Assembly: GCA_001695595.3 (NCBI GenBank)
Contig: MBPM02000082.1
Span: 1-64,000 of the forward strand
DNA: 64,000 bases
Source: Plasmopara viticola
Lineage: Eukaryota; Oomycota; Peronosporomycetes; Peronosporales; Peronosporaceae
Direction of reading: 5' to 3'
The notes below the pieces were generated by a model. It saw only the letters and a program-made list of their open reading frames with translations, had not been told where the DNA came from and did no database searches. A program made the translations under genes and the position numbers. Shown here one piece after another: positions 54,380 to 64,000 of this stretch (positions are counted from its first letter, which is position 1; each line of letters starts with the position of its first letter).

Positions 54380-57300
54380 GCTTTGGAATTGCCTTAATTG
54401 GCGAGTCGTTGCAGTTTTAGCTTTTTAAGATTAAATAGATGGATGACATGATGAATATAGTGGTTTTACATGACTTGAGACAGGAAAGAACGATGTGTAG
54501 GTCATTTGGGCAATGCCAATCGCGGCTGTAGGTGACAGTCTTAATTTGGCAGCACACCATATTAAGTTATCGCTATCAGAATGTCAATTTTGTGGAGTCT
54601 GCTCATTCGCCTTTTTTTATGGGTTTTGGAACAATCCACTAGTTGATAGTCCTATTACGATCCGCTTCAAAAGGGAGGGTGGAAAAAAATTACCTTTTTT
54701 CCAAATCGAATGGAAAAAATACCCCTCCAAAACAAACGATGATAAAAAAGCGAAAAAATATACCTAGCCATAAACATTTTTGCAACAATGGCAAAAATAT
54801 ACATGTAAAAAACAAAAAAATAGAGAATTTATACCTTTAAAAAGTAATTTTACCGCATACACTATGCTGCCAGTTGCATTACTTCAATGTTAAAAACGTA
54901 CAAGGAAACAATTAAGTATGTCCAAGTTCAATTACATCGCTTATTGTGTCGGTTTAAAATGGAACAAACAAGCCAATGGGGTATGCTGTTGAGGTTTACA
55001 GTACTAGTGGTACTTGCTTATGCGGTTATGTGAAGGATATAAATGCTCCATGTCGACACCTCCTAGCGGAACTCAAATTTTTAGATCAGCTGTCTTGTTA
55101 TTTGGGGATATGCGGTCAACCAAATCATATCTTTTTGCCTACGATGAAGCACTCGAAGTGATGCCATTTGTGAAAAATAGTAAACTGGTAACTGAAGCAT
55201 CTTCACCAAATCCATCTAAGAGATAATATCGACCCATAAAGAGGCGAATCGAATCAAAGTATCCTACATTCGAAGTTGCCGCGCCAATAAGTGTTTTTCG
55301 ATGCGGCAGCTGATGCACCGGTAATGCGTAGCATAACTTTATTCTTTCTTAAGCGATTAAGGTATATATATATATATTTTTATAATAGTTATATAAATTC
55401 GTAGGTAGATTCTTTTCATTTTAATGGAAAAGTTGGGACTCAAGGTAGATTTATTCCGTTTAAATATTTCTTTTTCTTCTTATTTTGAAAAAAATTATAT
55501 TCTTTCCATTCTCCCGCTTCAAAATTAAAACTAGCCTTCCACTATGCGATGAGCGCATATGAGGATTTGCCATGAAAAGAATCTCGATCTTTTTGTACGT
55601 CACAAGTGCCGACGTCAGGTCAAAAATGTGTACCAGAGATATTTTATTCCAGCCACAGAAGAACAAGAAAGAAGCTAAGGCGACTTTGGTCATGGATAAA
55701 CAGATGCGCTTTGAGGTTGCACTCTCTTCCCCGAGCGGCCTAGAAGGAAGCTAAAGCTGCTGAAGTGAATGACGAGTTTACAATGTTTAGAAGTGAGATT
55801 GTTTGGAACTGATGGACAACCTGTCTTTTCGGAAAGTTTGCTTCGCCGAATTTCATTCGTCAAACAATCGCTCGGATAAGGAAGGCTTCTCACTTCACCG
55901 TGAATCATTTTTTCTTGTTCCAGACACCTAAACGTTTGGACGAGACGTATAACGAAGAGTAATACGTAAACTCCGGCGCACACTCTCCTGGAATTTAGAC
56001 ACTAGGCCTGCAAAGAAGCATTAGGCTAACATAATATTGTCAAAAAAATTTACCACTCGCCTAAAAATCAATTTGTATTGGCCATGAGAATTGTCTCGTA
56101 CAAACAAGCAGGAAAAGCTATGTTTTCACAATATAGTCTCGACATTAGATGCCAGAAATTTATGAGCATGGAGCGATGGGTTAGGCCAAAGACGACGAAT
56201 TCGGTATGTTCCTGGGGTGGGTTACGAACGGCAAGGGGCTATGTGAGAAGCCCACAGTCAGGTACCGACGTAAGTCGCCGTCCTATGTCGAGATCTTCCT
56301 ACCTTTTTGACAAAGGGTTCGGCGAAGAAGTGTAAAATTTCAAGCCAAATGGTATCTGGTCTACGCAGGCAATGTAGCTGAGCAGCAAGTTTATCTGCTT
56401 TGCGCGCTGCAAGGACCAGGCAACTTTGCACGACACTTCGTACGAGAAGAGCCATTGTTTTCGAGTAATCTTGCGGGGACTATACACGTGACTTCCAAAA
56501 CGTACCAAATTCTCTAAAAGCTTTCCTCGGAATGGGAAGAAGTCTGTGACCTACAACCAAATCGAGGATCGCTTGAGTTTTTTGCAGCGCTGTCTCATCA
56601 AAATCACTTTAAAAATCTAGTCTGGGATTTCGTGATCTGTCTTCCAGGCGGGATGAATAAGAAATGGAGGAGAGCCAGCACCCATATAACCGCCTGTTAC
56701 TACGAGGCAAAACTTTGAGAATGATTTAGGTGCGGACGCCTGAGCTACTGCACAGCGAAATAAAGTTCGCCAATGCTTCCTTTTTAAAAATACCCGCACA
56801 ATTTTTGTTGAAACCATTTTGCGTCAAGCGCATCAAATTGATCAGATATGAATTTTTTTTAAGGCAATCGGCTATCTTGCATAGAGCAAAGAGATGATAG
56901 AACCCGTCAGCCGCGGAATGGGACAAGATATATTGCGCTTAAAGAAGGATTTATAAGTCGATAGGGCCTAACTTCGAGCTTAATTTCTTAAGTCGTGTAA
57001 GCAATCCTAATATTTTCGTATTTCAGCAACATTTACAGATTAAACGAAAATAATAAAACTGATTGACAAACGGGCATCAATGAAACACGGTCTGTTGCTC
57101 ACTGTCGATAGATACATGTCATAAGCTGAGGTCCGTTGAGCACATGAAATTTCAGGTTCACCATTTACCTTGAGGCTTGAAAAAAGCGTTCCGTATCTTG
57201 ATGTGATTAAAAAAACGAGTTTGATAGCGCAAAGCGCTGTTGGGTCGTTCTTGGGTGTAGACTTAAGGCATCGCGCTAAATGCCATGATCTCAGTATGGG

Positions 57301-59100
57301 TGCCATCCACTTTCGTCCTTGCGCAGGTTTGGTGTGTTATTGACCCAGTTTGACTAGAAAGACGAGATAAATCTGGCGCAGACGGTCAATGTACATCATT
57401 TGAATGACACATATGAGCCAACGAGCGTATGTGATTATGATCTAAGATAGTGTGAATCACCAACGCGACGTATGGACAATTGGGTAGTGACAAGCCACTT
57501 CAGCACTTTTGGTGTACACTGCTTATGCAAGTAATTTGGCACGTTATACTGAGCAATCTGCGTTTGTTGATTAGAGTATGATGTATGGTCGGCTACGGTT
57601 GAGGTGTCACAAGAAAAACGTTCAGCAACCTGTCGGAGTCTCTGAGAATTGCTTGTCGTGGACAGCATTTGCTGTATGTCATTCGGGACATATTCGGTGA
57701 AGGGCCGAGGCATTTGAATGCGACCATTTTATGCGTCATAAGGTGATCACACAAATTTCACGGAGTGAGGCATTGCAAAGCATTGCTGCATGCCAAACAA
57801 TAAAATGAGGTACAATAGTGCCGACACAACGAAATTTCTTGGCGGCATCGATCTCTTAAGGGGATTGTCAGCAACGCAAGATACTTATTAAGGGACGCAG
57901 GACGTCTCGTACTGAACAAGAGGGGCTAAAGTAGACGTTGAAGTCAACAGTGCTTTTCTTAAAAAAGATAAGATATTGGTAAGTTTTGAAGACACAATAG
58001 TTATATTTCTTAGAATCTCTACTTGAGCTGAAATTTTTTATATAAAGAAGCTTGAGAAGTCGTATTGCTCAATGGCACCACCACAGCGGTATTGGCTCAG
58101 AAGAAACAAAGAAGGTACTTTGTACTCAAAACAAATTTTCGGTTCGGAAGGACTCAGTTAATATGCATCATATCAGGAAAAATGTAGTCTCTTTAGCCCC
58201 TTCATCCGTGTCACTAATAGAGGCGCTATGAAAATGAAATGGTTTTATAAAGCAAATACCGTGTAGCACGGCAGTAGCATTTATCTTGAAGGAAGTGTGC
58301 CTTTATCAACGTAAACTTCCATGCAAACATTGAGGAGTAAAAATTTCGAGCGGGAACTTCTTCTCATTCCACGCCGATTGTCTGTGGCAAAGAAAGCTTT
58401 GTCGTATGTGGCGCATCGTGGACGTTTAAAGTAGAATAGGCTTGCAACTTATCTTGGTACTGACGTAACTAAAAAAACGACGTCATGTGAATCAACAAGA
58501 TGGGATGAATTGTGTACAGTGTGCTCGACCTACTCGATGCATATAATCAGCTTCTCACATGCAGAGGTGTAGTACCCTTGACCATGGTCAGCATTCTGTG
58601 TGTGTTACTCTGGAAGTAGTCGGTCATGTCTTCAGATCTATTAAACGCGTCTGCAGGCTCTATAAGGCGTATGTACCGACGTGATTCGAAAAAGCTTATT
58701 ACATTTTATCCTTTTAGCTCGTATAATTCGTACCAGAAAACAAATCTCAATGCACGAAGGGCGGCCAGATCCATCGCCAAAGTCAAAGATCGATCACTTC
58801 GAAAAACACAACTTGTACGTTAGATAGATGGCCGAGCATCCAGTGCACAATAACGCACGGTTAGGGGTTTGTCTTATATTGTCATGACTGTCTCAGATCA
58901 TTAAAAAGTTATTGGGCGTAGATGTAGCTGTAACTTCACCCAGGCTGGAAATAAAAAATGGCTTGCAACAGGACCACTATCTCACCGTCATTATCCTGCT
59001 TTATTCTCTGTTGTTGCTATCGTTCGGGTTTTGAAGCGCCTGATTCGCAAACACTGTACGAAGCTTTTTGTCAATCGGTTATAAGTGAAATTATTTGAGT
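54380..59100 (+). repeat. Downstream blocks A and B, fourth copy
   Basis: 3' flank to 54600 (ACATGACTTGAGACAGGAAA), an AT-rich low-complexity stretch 54660-55500 with a (TA)n run near 55365, block A at 55540-55990, the 56290-56480 block and block B at 57090-59100. No gene seen; open frames of 60-97 codons are not conserved between copies. Confidence 0.5.
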
Positions 59101-60218
59101 GATATAACATACTTTAATGTTTGAAATGAAACTCTGTGGTAGCACGGACGAGAATTTGTAAGACCCAGCTTCATAGGTTCTTTGGATTAAATATAACTTA
59201 CGGGCACTGCATTACCATTGTTTCGATATCGTTGCTAAAACATGGAACGGTAGGCAAAAAAATAATATTCTACCGGTTTGATGGCTTTTGGGCATTCTTG
59301 TCGCCCCAAAAATCTAAGGATCAGAAACTAAATATTGTCTACCTTCTTCTAACTTTATGCTAATTTGCACACACAATCTGGCCCGTCGTCATGGCCATCA
59401 GGCTGCTCAAAACCGGTCTCAACACATATCATGCATTGAGCTATCTCGAAAATTATCATATCAACACCAACGATAGACAAAATGTTTTTCTGTGAACGTA
59501 CTAAAGTCACAAGATTTTCATTGTTTTGCATGAAACCTTGAATAATGGCAACGTCAAAAGTGTGTTGGAAGGGAATACTCCAGCCAAAAATAAGAATTGC
59601 GCGTTTTTCAATCATCGTCGAATTATCTGCTCTTTGATAATTCGATAGGTAAGCTCTTGTCGGTAGAAAAGCTGTAAAAGTTAAGTCTTTTTTTTTGTAG
59701 AACAAACTTGGAACCGGGAGGCCAGAATTTGAATCATACCGGCACGCAGTCAAGAAACAGCTTACGATACTTTAGCTCTGTTATTATGTAGCTTGAACAA
59801 AACTTATATGATCATGTAAGAGTTAAAGTATTTTTAATAGATTAAAGTATAAAAAGAGTGAAGAGTTGCCATGTTAAGCACTGTAGATGCTAAAGCAATG
59901 CTATCGCTACTGTTTGACAGGGTCTTCATCGGTTTGGATATCTAAAAGTAGAACTGGTTTATACCAATTGATACTTGAGCCATATTTGCAATACGCACCA
60001 ATTAAGTATTAGCGCCACACTTGAAACTGATTGTATGCCACAAATCGTCAAGCAGACGTCGGCTTGGTTGCTGCTCCGGCACTACAGAGTAGATGAGTCT
60101 TTTGGTACCTCTCTATGGCTTCCGAACCGACCCTTCTGAATCAATGATGCGCAAAAGGTAAAATAACCAATCCACTCGCCCTCTCTCTTCATTATTTCAT
60201 TGGCTAGCAAAGTTACAA
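59101..60218 (+). repeat. Distal block and upstream module of the last effector copy
   Basis: 59340-59490 is the distal block (CCGTCGTCATGGCCATCAGG). 59900-60130 is the proximal module, with the CACAAATCGTCAAGCAGACGTC stretch. TCATTATTTCATTGG about 25 bases before the lost start is the initiator equivalent. No palindrome like those at 24286 and 44611 is present. Confidence 0.5.
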
Positions 60219-60855
60219 AGGCATCTTTTAACGTTGCTCCAGCACTCGCTTAAGTCCTCTACCTTATCGCACAAGCCGATGCTTCTATAAATGCGACTGC
60301 GTCCCCCGCACCCTCATCCACTGCGAACAAACCTGGTACCCTTTTCTCGGAACCGCCGAGCGCAAGAGACGAAGAGAGGGTTCATGGTATCGAAGATTTC
60401 GGCTTGGGGAACGCAATTTGCCACTTTCCTGACCCAAGAGCAAGCAGACGGTGTGGAGACAATATGTCAACTCGCAGCGTGGGTTCAAAGCAGGTTGGTG
60501 AAGGCTGAATGAGATGAATCCCTTCATTGTCTACACCAATCTAGGGCTCGATTAGGTTAAGGAGAACATTTTGCTGAATGTTTGGTTTCGTATTTGGGTC
60601 AAGTACGTGAATAGCTATAATTCGGATCATCCCGGGGAGCAAATGCAATTTTTGAAAAGTCAAGGGCGCAATTTGATGATTATGAATTGGCCATGATGCT
60701 GGAACAAGCAAAGAGTGAGGCAAAACCCTCCATTCAGGCTCTTGGCTCAAGACTACAGATCGAGCAGATGGCGTTCAGGAGAACCTCTTTCGTTTCTCCA
60801 AAAACACTTTGCAACCTTTTGCAGTCGGATCCGAGACACTCGACCTTGCGTACCG
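60219..60855 (+). pseudogene. RXLR-like effector pseudogene, copy 9 (no start, truncated)
   Basis: The start codon position is AGG (60219-60221) where paralogues have ATG. In pieces one can follow the signal peptide region (LSHKPMLL shadow frames), SINATASPAPSS, the PPSARDEERVHGIEDFG segment near 60350-60400 (EER kept), a first LWY unit with frameshifts, and AMMLEQAKSEAKPSIQALGS at 60687-60750. Homology stops at about 60855, after a CTTGCGTACCG sequence, where block B sequence begins (ACATCAAAAGGGCAATTTTG, as at 40627). The last 500 bases of the gene are missing, so it was truncated by recombination. Confidence 0.8.
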
Positions 60856-63800
60856 ACTACATCAAAAGGGCAATTTTGCCGTTTACTTAGAGGCATAAGC
60901 AAGCGTTCCTATTTGAATGTAAAGATTTTAAAAGCGTTTAGGTAAAGCGCTGTTGGATTGATGTTGGTTGTAGACATGAGGTGAGACGCTATAATGTCAT
61001 GATCTTAGATTGGGTGCCATCCGCTTTGGTCCTTGCGCAGATTTGGTGTGTTATTGGCCCACTTTGGCTAGAAAGAAGAATAACTTCTGGCACAAAAGGT
61101 CAATGTACATCATTTAAATGACAGACATGAGCCAATGATGGCGAGTAAATGTGGCTATGATCTAAGATAGTGTGTTATCTGTCACGTGGAGCGGCGTATA
61201 GACAACTGAAAAGTGACAGCCAATCCAGCACTTAGTACGTACCCTGCATATGCAAGTAAGTTGGCACATTATATACTGAGCAACCTGCGCTTGTTGATAA
61301 AAAACTATGAGGTATGGACGGCTACGGCTGAGATTTTTCATTAAAGCCGCCAAGCAAGCAGGTGGAGCCATTGAGAATTGCTTGTTGTGGACAGCATTTG
61401 CTGTATGCCATGGGGGACATATTCGGTGAAGGGCCGATGCATTTTGGGGGAGTCTTTTCATGCGTCTTAAGGTGAATGAACATAATTTAACAATGCGAGG
61501 TTCTGCAAAGCGATGCTATATGCTAGGCTACAGCCTGAGGTACAATAGTGCTGACACGACAAAAACCTTTTGCAGCACCAATCTCGTCGGGGAAAGATAG
61601 GCCTGTGACGATGAGCCTTAGATTTAGTAACGAAAAGGATACTGACCTAATCAGCAAAGATAAATTTGCCGGTGCTTAAGTTTTGATGATTCCCGCACAT
61701 TTCCGAATAGAAAAGAAATCTAGTCAAGCTCGTCGAGATGTTCAAATCCAAAAGATCTTGACCAGCCTGCTAACGAGGAGAGGGCAGCTCCCGCCAGTTA
61801 CAGAGCATGACGAGCGCTGCTGAATTTAACGAAAAAGGTGTAAGTCCGTGTGGCCAAGCTCTGGAGAGCTCCAGACTCGTTCTCGCCGATCATGCGCGCA
61901 AGCCTGATTTTTTAATATTGCAGCAATCTCTACATATTTCAGAAAACAATGGACAATAATTATCGACCATGGAAGTCGTTTTATTACACTGTAATGCCCA
62001 CCGTCGGAAGGTAATTGTCATATGCTTTGGCTTGTCAAGTACATTAAAAAAGGACAATATCACTATTTTATTAGTGATGTAATGAAGCAAACAGTGATAT
62101 TATATACCATATCTAGGATACCAAAAGATTTAGTTTAAAGCTCCTCGAGCTTAAAAGCGTTGGGCGCTGTTTGGTCGATCTTGGGTCTAGATGCGATGTA
62201 CTACGCGGAAAGGTCATAAATCTGGGCTGCATGCGATTTACTTTGCTCTTAGCGTAGATTTGGCAAGTCGTTGACCCATCTTCACTAGAACGTAGGAGCG
62301 TTGTTGGTGCGGATGGTCGAAGTTAAGAGGATGACGAAGATGGACATCAATAGCGAGGCGATCTTTTCGAGTGAAGCATTAGAGTGGTGCGTAGGACACG
62401 GATTAGCGCTCTTCTAAAATGCACTCTCTTTCTGCCATAAGTGACATCGGTGACTTTGACCTGCATATTTTCCTACCACTGCACGTGGAGCTGCATATGA
62501 ACAACCGGCAAATGACTCTACAAGCCAGCATATGCTGCGTACGATACGTGACTGAAATGGGTTCCCGTTAAGAGATCTAGAGGAAACCTTGAAACTTTGT
62601 ACGTTATACACCGAGCAACCGTGCAATTGCTGTAGACTATGCCTGGTATGAATAGGAAACTTGAAGCATGCACGTGGATCCACTGGGAAACGCTCGTCGT
62701 GACACAATTTGCTTTATGCCATGCGAAGTATAGTCGGTCAAAGACCGAGGCATTCAGGAAGTTATCTTTTGATGCATCTAAAGTTGAACGAATGAAATTC
62801 ACAAAGTGGGGCCATGCGTAGTTTTGCCGAATGCTAGACATCAAGCTTGACGTCTACATGAGGTTCGATTGTGATACGGCAAAACGCTTTTGCAGGTTCG
62901 ATCTCTCAAAGAGAAGATGGTAACGCAATGTGCATAATTAGCAATAGCGCTCGACTTTACCAAAAAAAGAGACTGGTAACCTTCAAACGCACAATTAGTC
63001 TCATCTTAACATCCTCATTTGGGCTGAATAAAATGTCCATGGTGAAGCTCAAAAACTCGATAAGCTCAATGGCATCGCCACAGTGGTAGTCATCCGACTT
63101 ACAGAAAAGATCAATTTCTCACAAAGAAGGATATGAGAACTTAAAGTAGATTCTCAATTTAGAAGGACTCACACAATCCGTACTACATCCGGTAAGGTAC
63201 TGACTTAATAGCTCCTTCATCAGCCTTACAACCTGAAAAAGGCGCTATGAAATTCAATTGGTTTTTTGAAAAGCAAATACGACGTAGCACGGCAGAAGCG
63301 TTCATGCATGAAAAGCAAATACGACGTAGCACGGCGGAAGCGTTCATATGAGGTTGCATTTTTTTAATTAAAAAATGCAGCCTCATTAACTTAGGTTTCC
63401 GGGCAAATCGCGAAAAAGAATGATTTGGGCCAGACGCCGAAATATAGCGGCAAAAAACTTTTGGCAACTGAAGCATTGTAAATGCTTAAAATTAGTTGTG
63501 TTTGGCCATCATTTTGACTCTGGCGCTATTTCTTATAAGCTTTTGATTAGAAACAACAGGATGGGATGATCGATGTACAGCACAATCGATCAATTGGTGT
63601 AAAATATTTATTGCTCACATGAAACAGTAACGTAATGTTGACCCCTGTAAGCACTTCGTGTGTCTTGCTTTGGGAGTAGCCGATCATGTCTTGAAAGCTA
63701 TCGAATGCGCCTGCAGACTTTAAAAGGCGTATGTACCGACACATATTGATGATGTCGTTTTTGTACTCATACAGAGCGGGATAAGTATCAACGACCTTCT

Positions 63801-64000
63801 TCCCTGCATTTAATTTTAGGATTCTACTTAGTACCCAGAAACTCGTATTATTCAGGTCAAAATTATAAGCACAATTCCAACAGTATTAAAGCAAATTTTG
63901 GTGCACAAAGAGCGGTCAGACTTATCTTTAAAGTCGAAGATTGATCACTTCGAGATTAACCACTTGTAGTTAGATGAGCAGCCATGCATCTAGTGCGTAA
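60856..64000 (+). repeat. Block B pieces, partly duplicated
   Basis: 60856-61620 is block B. 61680-62150 matches the 33040-33400 segment that should precede it, and 62150-64000 is block B again. The region is therefore a tandem or rearranged duplication. No gene seen. Confidence 0.5.
63268..63351. repeat. Two-copy tandem duplication, 42-base unit
   Basis: GAAAAGCAAATACGACGTAG...GCGTTCAT is repeated at 63268-63309 and 63310-63351 with one or two differences. It lies within block B, at the equivalent of the ACCGCGTACCACGGCAGTAG site in other copies. Confidence 0.85.

Noticed and set aside
55360..55385. (TA)n run as a replication or regulatory signal
   Set aside because: Simple AT-rich microsatellite in a low-complexity region with no further support.

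Overview
The window looks like an accessory, transposon-rich region of an oomycete genome, most likely a downy mildew or Phytophthora relative (Peronosporaceae). The evidence is a nine-copy family of secreted proteins with a signal peptide, a degenerate RXLR region followed by a conserved EER motif, and tandem LWY-type repeats. There is also an oomycete-style initiator (TCATT followed by a CAATT-like flank) 20-35 bases before the start codons. Most of the DNA is AT-rich and low-coding. GC-rich islands are transposon insertions. No rRNA, true tRNA or CRISPR array was seen.

Layout: the effector family lies in two arms of opposite orientation. The left arm (minus strand) holds copies at 1019-2119, 5946-7337, 8828-9914 and 10380-11242, all broken, and an intact one at 21347-22492. 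The right arm (plus strand) holds intact genes at 30421-31503 and 37904-39025, a copy split by a transposon (45327-45999 plus 54234-54379), and a decayed copy at 60219-60855. Between the copies the same diverged intergenic blocks recur in matching order and orientation. They comprise a 250-500 base upstream module, a further-upstream block, and long downstream blocks. The locus therefore grew by segmental duplication plus at least one inversion, with most copies then decaying.

Mobile elements are layered on this array. An 8.2 kb LINE with endonuclease and reverse transcriptase interrupts one effector with a 17-base target duplication. Two copies of an internally deleted LINE and three copies of a roughly 310-335 base derivative of it (5' end joined to 3' end) each have 10-14 base target duplications. 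A tRNA-derived SINE has a 15-base target duplication. A 2.64 kb element with about 155-base terminal inverted repeats carries broken fragments of a METTL21/FAM86-like methyltransferase and a GNL1-like GTPase, with no recognisable transposase. A Ty3/gypsy pol remnant lies at the left edge. Fragments of a PH-domain gene and of a coiled-coil gene are also embedded.

Functionally, the only likely expressed protein genes are the three intact effector-like genes at 21347-22492, 30421-31503 and 37904-39025. They differ mainly at the C-terminal tail and in what has been inserted beside them. The first has a LINE copy about 90 bases upstream of its start codon. The 312-codon LINE-derived frame at 25207-26145 is open but lacks reverse transcriptase. 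All calls come from reading the sequence; no database search was run.
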